The notes beneath the pieces are model-generated. The model saw only the letters and a program-made list of their open reading frames with translations. It ran no database searches and had not been told where the DNA came from. DNA of 64,000 nucleotides from Tribonema minus (Eukaryota; Sar; Xanthophyceae; Tribonematales; Tribonemataceae), in the NCBI GenBank assembly GCA_017506865.1, contig JAFCMP010000536.1, forward strand, positions 1,674,001 through 1,738,000. Reading direction: 5' to 3'. The position numbers and the translations under genes are program-made. Position 1 is the first letter of the stretch, and each line of letters begins with the position of its first letter. Below, piece after piece: positions 46,301 to 57,600 of the stretch.

Positions 46301-49300
46301 TGGATACACAGATGTACTCACCGATTAGCAGCGGGCATACTGGCAGTGCCAAACACATTCAAATATGATGCCATGAGTACCACATTTGAGGCCCTCAATG
46401 GTTGAGTGTCACCTGTGTATCTGGAAACTTCATGTTCATGTTCAGCGTCCGGCATCTGCGTGTCATATATTGCAAAGTGCGTTTCGAACGTTTACATCAT
46501 GCAGCGTCTGACCAGCTGAACACCTCACAACCTTTGAAGTAACTCCGGCACCTGACGCGCGCATCACGCACGGCACCAGCAGTGCGAGCAGTGCGTCCAC
46601 CAGCATAACGCTGTATGGCTACTACAGCGACGTCACACGCCGCTGCTGCACCATATACTGGTCAAAGCTGGCGTCTGTACCCTGAATCAGGTGAAGATGC
46701 AAAAGCAGGAACATGCCTCAATCATCATCATGATGGGCTTGTGCAGGCGCAGCGAGCGCAGCATCAGGTGAGAAGGGCATGGCCTCGACCGTGCACATCG
46801 GTGATTAGGTCTCCATGGCAAACCATCAGACAATATTCACTTGTACGTGGTTGCATAGCTGTCGTGAAGTGCGTCAGTGCTCGCCTGCTGAGCCTCACCA
46901 GGGGCAGAGCGGTCAGCAAGCGCAACACGAGGACGGCCAGCACTGCTTGGCCAAGCGCATCGCTGGCCAGTTTCACGTCCCACATGACTGCGCTACCGCA
47001 TGTATTATGTGATAGCAGCATGTGCCAACGGTGCACCTAGAGTAAACGAAGCGATCAGACTTGTCAGGCCTTTTGCATGCAGAACCAGTGCTGCACGCGC
47101 AGCACCGCCATCGCCTTCGCAAGCGCACTGCTGACAGACACCAAGCCATAAATCCATCGACCGCACCGGTGAAAGCATGACCTCAATCCACGGGGGCGCC
47201 GCATGCATACATCAACTTCTACTTCAACAAGTATATCTGAGCATCGGTGTGCTGGCTTGATTAGCCTCCGCACGCAGAGCGAGCGCAGCATGAGCACACA
47301 GCAGTCCCCCCCCCCCATACACTCCTACTTCTGCCTCAACCAAGTGTACTTCTATCTGAGCGCTGTCACGCACCTTATGGGCGTCCGCAGGCACAGCGCG
47401 CGCAGCACAGGCAGCGCAGGCGCCGTCGCCACCTCCACAGACGGGCCGCCCTGTAGCTCCACACACTGCTCCGGCATCAGCACGAACTTCAAGTTGTGCA
47501 GCGTCGCACACATACTTCCGACTTATACTGCAAAGTGTGCACTCACGCGCACCTGATCGGCCGCCGCATGCACAGCGAGTCCAGCACCAGCAGCGCAGTA
47601 ACCCGCCCAGCTGGCGCGTTGCTCAGAGGCAGTCCACACCCCTAACATGGTGCAGCGCCGCGTGCATACTTCAACTTGAGGTTTTTGCAACCAGTCAAAG
47701 CATTACGCTCACCTGATGGGCCGCCGCACGCACAGCGAGCGCAGCACCAGCAGCGTAGGCTGCTCCTCCACAACCCCTAACGTGACATGTGCAGCGTCGC
47801 ATTTGTACTTCAGCTTGAGGTTTTCACAACGGTCACGGCGTCGCGTTCACCTGATGGGCCGCCGCAGGCACAGCGAGCGCAGCACGAGCAGCGCAGGCAC
47901 CGCCTCCGCGAGCACGTCGCTGACGGGCCGCCACGGCGAGTCCACGCGCTGCTCCGCACGAGCTCACAGCGCTGCGTGCATACTTCAACTTGAGGTTATC
48001 ACGAACAGCCACTGCGCGCTCACCTGATGGGCCGCCGCAGGCACAGCGAGTGCAGCACCAGGAGCGCGGGCACCGCCTCCGCAAGCACGTCGCTGACCGA
48101 CCACCGCGGCGAGTCGACGCGCTGCCTCTGCACCAGCATCACCCTCAAATCATCCAGCGCCGCATATGTATGTACATACTTCAACCTGAAGTTTTCAGAA
48201 CAGCCGCAGCGGCGAGCTCACCTGATCGGCCGCCGCAGGCACAGCGAGCGCAGCACCAGCAGCGCGGGCACCGCCTCCGCGAGCACGTCGCTGACAGGCC
48301 GCCACGGCGAGTCGACGCGCTGCTCCGGCACGAGCATGAAGCCGAGGTCGTACAGCGGGCGCGCGGGCGTGTGCAGGAACGTGCACAGGTTTGCGCTCAT
48401 GGTCACGTACAGGCCCGCGACGGTGAACAGCTCGAGGTTGCGCAGGACGGCGCAGATGGCGGACGGCGCGACGGCGTGCACGACACGGCGGCAGTAGAGC
48501 ACTGCCGCGAGCCAGAGGAGCCACAGGAGGAGCGCGCGCCGCGCGAAGAGGTGGTCGAGGTCGCGCGGCGGCACGCTCCCCGCGCTGCACACGTGCTGCC
48601 AGAAGACGTACCTGCGCGCGAGAGGGGGAGGGGGTTGGGGGGGGGGGGGTGTCGGTGAGGCGATGTGGGACACAAATGGGGCTGCGTCACGTTTCTGGAG
48701 TGGCCGCGGTGAGCGTCACTGAGCGAGCGCTCTTGTTGAAGTTGAAGTTGTGAAAGCGAGCGCTGTACGCCGCGCAATGCGATGCTGTGACGCGTGAGTG
48801 TTGATGCAGGCAGGGGCGCGTGAGGACGCGCTGCGTGGTGCGTCGCCACCTACACATGAAGTCATCGGGGCGTTGTACAGTGAGCGGCGTCGGAAGTCAC
48901 ATGAGGGCACTGCTGCATGGGTTGTCAGAACATTGCAACTGAGGGAGGGCTGTGCTGCGAAGCACGGCGAACTGTTGCGGGTAGCAACGCCTCATGCACC
49001 TGATGTGAGCAGTCGGCTGCTTCAACAGTTGGAGAGATGCAATAAGGCATGCTCGGCTCTGTTGCCAGGCTATCAGAAGCCAAATTTTGTGCAAATATAG
49101 CCTTCGAGAGGTGATTGTGCTGTACTTATGGCATATTACTAGCCTACTTCCATTTGCGCGCACGTGCTTGCTTGTGACATCACCATCACACTGATGACCA
49201 AGTGGCCAGGACAATGTGACTGGGCAGTGATAAATCCTGTATTTGCTACCCGCCATCAGCTCCATGAAGTTCAGAGGCAGCGCGTCCGCGGCGCTGCGCA

Positions 49301-51572
49301 CATGGCTGCAGCAACCGTGTTGTCACATTGATCAGTAATACATACCTACTGTCATTGCTACCCTGCCATCAACTTGATGAGGTTCAGTGACAGAGCGCCC
49401 GCGGCACTGCGCATCAGGCGGCGACAGATCGTGTTGTAGCAGTGGTGGCCGTTGTCATGTGCACTAGGCCATTCCATCTGAGCTAAAACTTTGTTTCTCA
49501 CACTGACTTCTGGTGACCTGCTGGACGTACTCTGGCATTGCGTCAGTGATTCAAGTACTTCGACGTAGCATATAAGCAGGCATTGAAAGGCATACAGTGG
49601 GCGCGGCAATCACTGTTGTCTACATATGCCAATTGCTGCAAAAGCCCAATATACGACGTGGCGTTCTGTTGTCATTCATGTGTGGCTTCTTGGAGCTCCT
49701 CGTTTGTGTACACCGAATTATCATCCGCTCTCTGCTGTGAAAGGCGTGCTTGATGGTCTAGGATACCGTATCAACCATCAAGCATTCTGGCGCACCACAC
49801 GAGTGGCACCGTAAACGGGCTTAGGAATGACTGCAATGATGAGCTGACGGCGCATGTAGGCTGCAAGCTTTTCTGAATGGAATGAAACTGTCTACAGTCC
49901 AAGGACTGCAGCAATCTGCGTGCTGTGGACACATTGCAGATACACTTTTGTTGCGGTGGCCTCACACAGAAGAAGGTCATACGACTTTCCTTGCTGATAA
50001 CAGTACTTGCGCCAACACTCTGGTCTGTTACAAGTTGAAGTGCAGCATGCCTTTACATCTGCCGGTGGTGTCAACCGCGATGCGCTCGGGCGTGCTTGAA
50101 TTCTCAAGACAAATGCAGCTCTTGCTGAAATGCTATGCTATGTTGGTGTAGGCTGTTTGGCAGGATGACTCAGGGTGCATCAGACCACAGCCTCACTGAC
50201 ACCAACATGCGCAAAGAGCTGCGATCCTGCGGAGCTATCTCACGCAGAGCATCAGCATTCAGAGGTGGCCAGGTAACTAACGAATGTGCTGCAGGATACT
50301 TCGAAGTATGACTCGTATATGCCTTGTCTGACGGCAGCACCGTGGCCAGCACGTACTGGCATGGATTGGCGCGAGTGCAGGGCGACAGGTGTCCCAAGAC
50401 AGCGTGCATTGTTCATGAGAAAGAACATAGCTACAGGCTGTGTGGTTCACCTTGTAATTATTGTGATGCTCAAAACGTAGCCAATTACGGAAGCTAAAGC
50501 GATGCAGTGCTGCAGTGCTGCCAATATGTGACAACCTACTTTTTCAATGAGAGGATGGTGATGTATGCAATGAAGCCATGTAATGCAGTGATTGTGTTGA
50601 AACGTGTCAAACCATCTGATTCACGAATGTATGCTGCAGCACTTGCGGACGCATGTGTGCATGTGTACAACGAGACTGCTGACCACTACTTTTCATGACA
50701 TCACTGCAGACTGCATTCGAAGACCACATCAACTTTCCGCTTCCTCTCTCGCCATGTGTGTTGGCAATGTTACCACACCGCCCTAAGCCAATTTGCATGT
50801 CGAACCGCCACAACATTTATGAGTTCAGGTGATGATGACTTGCTCAACAGCTGCCTGAAGCTTGGCGCAATACTGGCATCTTGATTGGGGTACCATGCAG
50901 GCCAGTACCAGCGTGCCGCTGGCAGCAACTGCCATATGCTGTTTGTCCATTGACGTAGGTGGACATTCAAGCGCCATCAATCCATGTTTGCGACCCGCGT
51001 GCATTGCTGTTGATATGAATCTGTCAGTACGAGTTCAACACGTGCAATTCCAGCACTGAACGCCTGGGTACTGTAATTTGTGCCAACAGACCCGGACAAC
51101 GATGTGCCAGAAAAGTTGCCACAGATTCATGGAGGAAACACACCTGCCTGTTGTTTACAGATGCAGCTGATTCTAATATGCATTCACGCAATGTCGCACT
51201 GATAGCTGATACTAGGTCACCAGCGACTCACCAGAGGAAGGGCAGCTGTATAGCGGTGGGAATGCCCACGATGAACCACCCCGCAAACGACAGCAGCTCC
51301 GCCACGCGGGCCCTGAGTCCAGGGGGGATGCCACCCGGACAGCACAGCGTCAACCACTCCCCCTTCTCTATGCCCATAGAGATCTCCTGCGCCGGGCTGT
51401 AGGGCACGTCCAGCAGGGACAGCTGCTGCCCATAGGCGCCTGCTTCGGGATCCTGCAAGCTCTCCAGCTCTACGTCGCCATTCACGGGAGGACTGGCGCC
51501 ATTGCTGGCGCTAGAAAGCCCTCCCCATCCCAGCTGCCTCTTCGCTGCTCCACGTCCAAAGAAGCTGGGCAT
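43333..51572 (-). CDS. Sphingomyelin-synthase-like PAP2_C membrane enzyme
   Basis: Seven minus-strand exons: 51572-51232, 48611-48222, 46283-46169, 45336-45199, 44461-44348, 43922-43888 (35 bp) and 43492-43333. Phases close to 430 residues. The hydrophilic N-terminus is followed by several membrane helices (LLSFAGWFIVGIPTAI; LLLWLLWLAAVLYC; LVSWLRCVALVYFLR; VASVLGFMYVASMCLLAL). Catalytic motifs of the family are intact: CGDLIFSGHT at 307-316 (His315), then KHYTIDIA at 359-366 (His360, Asp364), i.e. HxxxD as in human SMS1. Such enzymes transfer a phospho-head-group to ceramide (sphingomyelin, inositol-phosphorylceramide or related lipids) in Golgi or plasma membrane; the exact product cannot be deduced. 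A charged, cytosolic tail ends the protein. Introns are large, with a seven-copy array in intron 2. Confidence 0.85.
45960..46150. repeat. Tandem duplication of about 88 bp in intron 3
   Basis: AGTAACGCCAACGCCAACTG plus TTTCGCT occurs at about 45984 and 46072, with similar GAGATGTTTA/CAGATGTTTA and GCTGTGCGAGT words downstream. It lies directly next to exon 3's donor but does not copy exon sequence. Confidence 0.8.
47250..48360 (-). repeat. Seven-copy exon-edge/donor array in intron 2
   Basis: The genuine exon 2 end is at 48222. Equivalent exon/donor edges recur at about 48024, 47851, 47713, 47553, 47374 and 47256 (spacing 118-198 bp), each carrying a copy of the coding sequence for LVLRSLCLRRPIR; nearer copies hold about 100 bp of exon. 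Copies at 48024, 47851 and 47713 keep CAG|GTGARC donors. Unit ends contain CATACTTCAACTTGAGGTT. Divergence increases with distance from the real exon. Confidence 0.9.
49255..49445 (-). repeat. 124-bp duplication with coding-like content in intron 1
   Basis: Two copies on the minus strand read RSAADALPLNFMELMAG (about 49305-49250) and RSAAGALSLNLIKLMAG (about 49420-49367). They could be remnants of an exon, but phases do not fit between exons 1 and 2, which join without them as FLW|YVFWQH. Confidence 0.55.
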
Positions 51573-52045
51573 GGCAGCGGCGGCGTCACCGCCGGCCTCC
51601 CTCCTGCGCTATGCACGGGAGAAGGCAGGCCGCGCTGCGTGCTGCTCCCTCCTTTGTGAGCGTGCTCTTTCAAACGTCTAGAGTGACTAGCTTCGCCCCT
51701 CTGTTGGCGTCACCTTTGTATGTGATAGTCCTTGCCTATACGCCTCACGAGGCCAAGCAAGGCCCGATTGATTGCGTGCGTCGGCTCAAAAAAAGTTTGC
51801 CGCTGCGTGACCCAGGTGAGCGCTTAAGCGAGGGCCTCGATTCCAAAGTTGGCACAGCCTGCGTTGTTCCTCCCGTCAGCCACCGGTGTGTTTGTCCTGC
51901 ACGCCAACGCAACTGCCGTCGCCGCAGACACTGAGGTCCTTCTCTTACACTCCGCAGCATTAAAAAATAACCGGCACGACTCCACAGAGTGTGCCAACTG
52001 TCGGAAGATTGACCACTGCTCAGTGGCAGGCGAGCTGTAGGCAGG
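51573..52045. promoter_or_regulatory. Upstream region shared by a divergent gene pair
   Basis: Lies between the start codons of the sphingomyelin-synthase-like gene (minus, 51572) and the coiled-coil gene (plus, 52046). No TATA box stands out. An open plus-strand frame at 51611-51934 has no family signature and is treated as leader sequence. Confidence 0.4.
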
Positions 52046-53934
52046 ATGTCGGTAAGCAAGCATTATCACAAATCAGTGCGCAAGTTGATTGTCAGGCAAG
52101 TCACGCCGCACGGCTTCATCATTTAATTGGAGCTCACGTCTCCTTGGCCTTCTTCTCGTTTTCCACAGCAGGAGGAGCAGGTGGATCAAGCTAAGTACGC
52201 AGAAATGGAGCAACGGGTTGCGGTAAGAGATAGTGGTTTGTGCCCATCTCGCATGTGTGCCTGTCGTCTGAGGTTCGGATCATGGATCACTTTTTCTTTC
52301 ATCAACACTAACTTCAACTCTCTTCCTTCGCCTTCTTGCTGTTTGGGACTGCAGGCATTGGCCGAGAAGCTGTCAGAGGTAAGAGTTTCTTTCATGAACA
52401 ACAGAATGATTTGACTGTATTGCAGCAGCCGAGTGTCACTTGATGTTTTCCATTCACGGCACGAGTTGCTCGCATGTAATTGGGCCATGCAGAGCTGAGC
52501 AGAGTAATACAAGGAAGGAAGGCGTTGGCCAACTCTTAATTGCGTTTACCAGTATGTGTACACTGGCCAGGAAACATACACGCCATCAGATTCACGCGTA
52601 GGTGCCCATCGCTTGTTTCCCAGGCCCTACTGGTGTTGCATCAGTCTGCTGCTACAAGGGTGCGGGCTTGCTTGCAGCAGGCACCAGCGTCAGAGCCTGA
52701 TCAGACACGTTGATTGTGGGCATTGCTGCTGCCAGTTCTGGTGCACGTCCTGCCACTTTCCCTTCGCTGGCTGGGCACAAGGAGGCGTCAGCTGCAAGTG
52801 AGGGCAACCGCCAAAACCGATGAACTGAAGCAGTGCAGCACTCCACCACCTGTGAGCATGTTTTGACAGAATTCTTTACCATCAGATGACGATTTTCTTT
52901 GCCATCAAACCCATAATGGCACTGATTGCATGCGCAGCTTGAGGGGATTACGGGACCGGGCGGCGAGGCGAGAGCAGCAGCACGAGCAGTGTCAGGGCCA
53001 GCTGAGGACGGCGATGCATTGCGAGCACAGGTGGCAGCGCTCAGTGAGGAAAACGCCAAGCTCAAAGCGCTGCTGGAGCGCAAGGATTACAGGTGCCTTG
53101 AACCACACTCTGCAAACATCACAGCATGAATGGCTCTACTGTCGTAGCAAGGTGGGCAGCATGTACTTCATCTGTAGTGAGAGCGATGGAGGGCTGGAGG
53201 GGGGTGGGGTGGGGAGGGGGAGGGGATTAGTCATGTCAGCACAACTGGAGGAGCAACACTGAGGAAACTACGGGTGTGATGATGGGCCAATGCCTCGCCT
53301 GCCGCATTGGCCTAAAACACTTGAATGAAGCAGCAACATGAGCAGGTCATGAGTTATCAGTGGCTGACATGACAAGCACGAATGTGAATGGAGGCGATGC
53401 TCAGGAGTAGCAGCAGGGGAGGCGAGGGGGGGGGGGAGGGGGCATCAAGTGTTGGTACAGGCAGCGGAGGTCATGGCATGAACGAATTGCAGATGACCAC
53501 AGGTGTTTCTGCTCTGCTAGTATATGGCACCATTTGTCGAAGCGCTGCCACCATTGGGTTTTCAGGCAGTGTCCACATCTACACAGCTTGTATTCAAATC
53601 AAGGACCGCACCTGGTTGAGCCAGTCATTGTGTACAAGCGTGCGAACGCCAGCCAGCAGAGCGTCAGATTGCCAAGTCAACCTGCCGAATCAACAATCAT
53701 TGTGCATACTTGTGAGACCCTGAAACTATGGTGTTTGTTCTGTGATTGTCATATGGTTGACCTTTGCATGCTGTGAATGCAAGGCTGTGCTTCTCTGAAC
53801 CGGTGAGGCGCTTGACACTACTGGCAGCATCTCATCCACTGTGCCATTGTGGTGTGTATTGCCGCAGGATCAAGCACCTGATCAAGTGCTTAGAGGAAGA
53901 GGAGGCCAAGTCACCGCCGCCCGCGTGCTCATAA
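52046..53934 (+). CDS. Small coiled-coil protein (101 residues)
   Basis: Five coding exons with agreeing phases: 52046-52051 (only Met-Ser), 52169-52222, 52355-52378 (24 bp), 52938-53092 and 53868-53934. The product begins MS-QEEQVDQAKYAEMEQRVA, then ALAEKLSE, a Gly/Ala-rich linker, a leucine-zipper-like ALSEENAKLKALLERKDYR and IKHLIKCLEEEEAKSPP before the stop. Almost all of it is heptad-patterned alpha-helix, without signal or membrane segment, so it is probably a soluble oligomerising or adaptor protein. I do not recognise the family. The two-codon first exon is the weakest part: it rests on ATGTCG|GTAAGC and the in-phase CAG acceptor. Confidence 0.6.
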
Positions 53935-54264
53935 CATGAGCATCTTTGTTGAATACATGCATTTCCCCATTCAGTTGCAAGTGTCGCTCATGCACGCCCT
54001 TCTCATGCTGATGCCTTCTCGATTATGCACATGAAGTTTTCCTGGCATGTGGTGACCACACCTGGTGAGAATCCACATTTGTGTGCCTGGCATATCTGTC
54101 AAGTCTTGTCCTGACACTGGGGAATGCTGATCAGTCCACTCTCGGCTGTACACTCTGCGCAGCGTGTGTCGAGCTTTGTCCTATCACTGATTGACACAAA
54201 CTCTTCCGTGTGGCAAAGTTTGTGGCGGAACGCCAAGCGCCACTTTTGCTTTCGCGTGCGTACC

Positions 54265-54375
54265 TGATCGTCAATGCGCATTGAGACACCTTCGAGTTTT
54301 CACAAGAGAGACGTGTAGATTCTGGTAGCAAGCTATGGATCTACCATCTGGGCATTTTCACAGGGTTTTTTTTTA
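54265..54375 (+). mobile_element. LINE 3'-tail fragment
   Basis: GTCAATGCGCATTGAGACAC, TAGATTCTGGTAGCAAGC and CATCTGGGCATTTTCAC occur in the same order as in the tails near 13950 and 14508, ending in a T-rich run. Only the tail is present, within the 735-bp gap between the coiled-coil gene and RPA2. Confidence 0.6.
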
Positions 54376-54669
54376 GTGAGGATTCATCCTTAAGTATGTG
54401 CTCTTGGGGAAGCTTTGACCTCCTTGCAGAAGGAAGGTGCAGGACCAGAGGTTATGTCTCATCAGCCTGAGGTGCAGCACTGTTGTGGCCTGAGCATGTC
54501 GTGCTTGACGACATCCAAGAACTGGTATGAGAGAGGGTTGCAATGATCGACTGAGACTCGTTACAGTCTCACAAATGTTCAACTCTCACTCGCGCACCGC
54601 GCGCGCGCCATTTCTCGCGCCAAAAAGTGCGCCAAGTGCTCGGGCAGAAAACTCACAGAGAAGGCAGCT

Positions 54670-57600
54670 ATGGCGTTCAATAATGGCGGCGGCTTCGGCG
54701 GGGGCGGTGGTGCTGGTGGTGGTGGCGGAGACGGTGGTGGCTTTTTCTCATATGGAGGCGCCAATCCCATGGGAGGCGGCAATCAAGGTGAGCCACCTTC
54801 GCCCTCATGATTACCGCCACGGCCGAGCATGAGCTTCGCAATGATGCGGTGTCATCGCAATTTTTCCTCTTTCTTGGCTGTGCTCAGGCTGTGACAGCGT
54901 GCATGCATAGGTGTGCAGGCTCGCAAGAAGGTCGTCGTCGCGATTCAAATTCGATTTGAACCCAGACTCACAACTTCTACCGCCTGTGTTAGCGGCATAC
55001 AGGAACTATGCACCAATTCTTCCAGCCGAGATGTTGTATTGGCTGAAGGGAGCAAGCCACTTGAAGCCGCAATCAAATATGCATATAGACCCAGGGGCGT
55101 GCCACCAAAATTCAGCTTCGCTAGGCCCATGGCTGGTGCTGCTGAGTCATTAAGCACTGATCCTGTCACGATGGGTGGCTGCGACTGCTCTTGTGTTTGT
55201 ACGTTTTCAAATACAGCCTCAAGATGTCGCGAGTACGCAACAGGTTCGGCAAGTCACTAGTGACAGGCAACAAGTGAGGGATCACAACTGCTGTCATGCA
55301 GCTCCAGTGCGCGTTGAAGACAACAGCTGGTGGTGTGAACTGTTGACGGGCTGTCTGCATTGAGTGACACTCTTGATCAGCAGCAGCAGCGGCACAGTGC
55401 AGCCCTCATCAGCATCTGTCTATACCTACATACTATGCAGGCGGGGGATTCTTGTCACAAGGCGGGGGCACACAAGGCGATGGCATGCTGTCGCCGGGGC
55501 AGGGGCGGCCGTCGCGCGAAAAGCAGTCCATCATGCCCCTCACTATCAAGCAGGTGCTGGAATCGCAGCACGACAACCCGGATGACAAACCCAAGGTGCG
55601 CGGGACGTTGTGGCGGAAGTATTGAACTTGGGTGCGCACTCCAGCACTGCAGTGCGTCATTTTGTCATGAAGGCCACAGCAGACCAAACCGCAAGCCTTC
55701 GCCAGATGCATCTACGTGCCTGTTGCACTGCCTTTGTTCAATCAGACAGATGGTGGCTAGCCCGGCTGCACTGGAGACGATTTGGTGGACCGGCTCGGAA
55801 CTCGACAAATTTGAAATGTGCGGTGTGATTGCCGCGCATCTTTGTCAGAGTTGTAGTGCTTGCATGTGGAGTGGACCATGGACGTTCTGCGTCCGACTCC
55901 AAGTAATCCTCAAGCGCTCTCTGCGCCCCCCTCCCCCTCTTCCCCCTTTCAATACTTTGCACGCTGCGCGCAGTTATAACCTGTACGGGCAGATTCACAC
56001 GTACTTCCTTTATCGCGTATTCACCATTCAGTACCAGCCAACAGATGAGGGACATTATCGTGCGTCGCGGATGCCCACGCGCACCGCTCAACGTACTCAA
56101 TCTCTGCATACATGCCTACCCAGGTGAATGGCGTTGAGGTGACGCGCACCGCTCAACGTACTAAATCTCTGCATACCTGCCTACCCCAGGTGGACGGCGT
56201 GGAGATAGTGCACGTGCGGCTGGTGGGGTGCATCATTGACATCAACGAGCACTCCACGAATGCCGTCTTCAAGATTGAAGACGGCACGGGGCGCATCGAC
56301 GCCAAGGTCTTCATCGAGCAGGACGAGTCGCAGCTGCAGGTCAGTTGTACAGCAGCGCTCGGCGTCACCTAATAATGTGGTTTATCCACCACATCAATAA
56401 CATAGGAATAGTGCGGTAGTAATGGAGCATCTTGGTGTATGTGAACAAGTGCAGCGCGAGCCGCTCTTCATGATCCCCAGTCCTGGGCCAGAAATCACTT
56501 CGAAGATAGCACTGTCCCTGAGCCAGTTTCTTCACAGTGTTACACTCAAATGTGTGCACTACTATTAATTGGGGGTCTGTCACCTGCATTGACAAATTCA
56601 ACCAGCACCGTGACCTCAGCGCCAACGCAACATCCAGCAGCATCGAAATGAACTTCTTTGAACTGCTGGTTTTGCAATCAGGACTACTTCAATACATGCT
56701 TTGAAATCTTAACATGGAGTGTCACTCCATGGCAGTAGGCAACGAAGCACAGTGGCAAAAGGTGGCCTCCAGCTGTGCATACCGGCAGCGGAGAAGCAGA
56801 GGGGCAGGCCATATAACAACCGTGCTAGTCACATGAGAGTGGATGTTCATAGGCATACGAAGGCTGCCATGCCGTCACGCGTCAGGTTCGCAACCGCCAC
56901 GATCGTTGCTCACACCTCCATGCCATCTCTCGCAACACTCTAATGCTCTGAAACTGCTGCCATGCAGCCAGCAGTGCAACGTTGACGTTGATCTTTAATG
57001 ATCAATAACACTGTGGCGTCCTCATTGCTCATGGCACTCACCCTACCCCCTAACCCTACATGCGCGCAGACGGAACGGCGCTCGCGGTGTCGCGAAGGCG
57101 TGTACGTCGCGGTGGTGGGCCAGATCAAGCGCTGGCAGGACAAGCTGCATGTACACGCGTTTGACATCCGCCCGCTGGAGGACACCAACCAGGTGGGAGC
57201 GTCACGCTTGAAGTTGACGAGGGGTCGTCGCGAAACTGACCAAGGTCATGTAGTGGCGCAGTGCTCGGCGGCAGTGGTTGTATGCGCACGCGCGCGACGT
57301 GTGCTTCTTTGAGGGCAGCGCGCAGGGGATATGCATACCCATACATACCGGGTAGGAAGCGTCGCACATTAGTCGTACTTTGACAGTGGCACAGTCATGA
57401 GGGAGGCTGCACATGGATGTGGTGAACGCCGGTGATACATTTGCAGGGGTATGTACGTTTGGGCTTTTGACGTGCGCTGCGCAGCGCGGACGCGACACTT
57501 TGAGTTGACAACGGTACGCGGTCACCGAAGCAAGAAGGGTGCGCTGCTCTGTTGCGGCAGTTTCTGTCTGCTGCAGAGAGGATTGGCTGACCTTGACTTG

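Noticed and set aside
47990..48658. 222-codon Arg/Gln/His-rich plus-strand frame
   Set aside because: Composed of antisense copies of the exon 2 array; low-complexity composition.
54913..55260. 115-codon frame in RPA2 intron 1
   Set aside because: Starts after an AG and looks partly protein-like, but RPA2 exons 1 and 2 join in phase without it and no family signal was seen.
57045..57060. Telomere-like CCCTAACCCTA
   Set aside because: Only about two units, inside RPA2 intron 3 next to an acceptor; not a telomeric tract.
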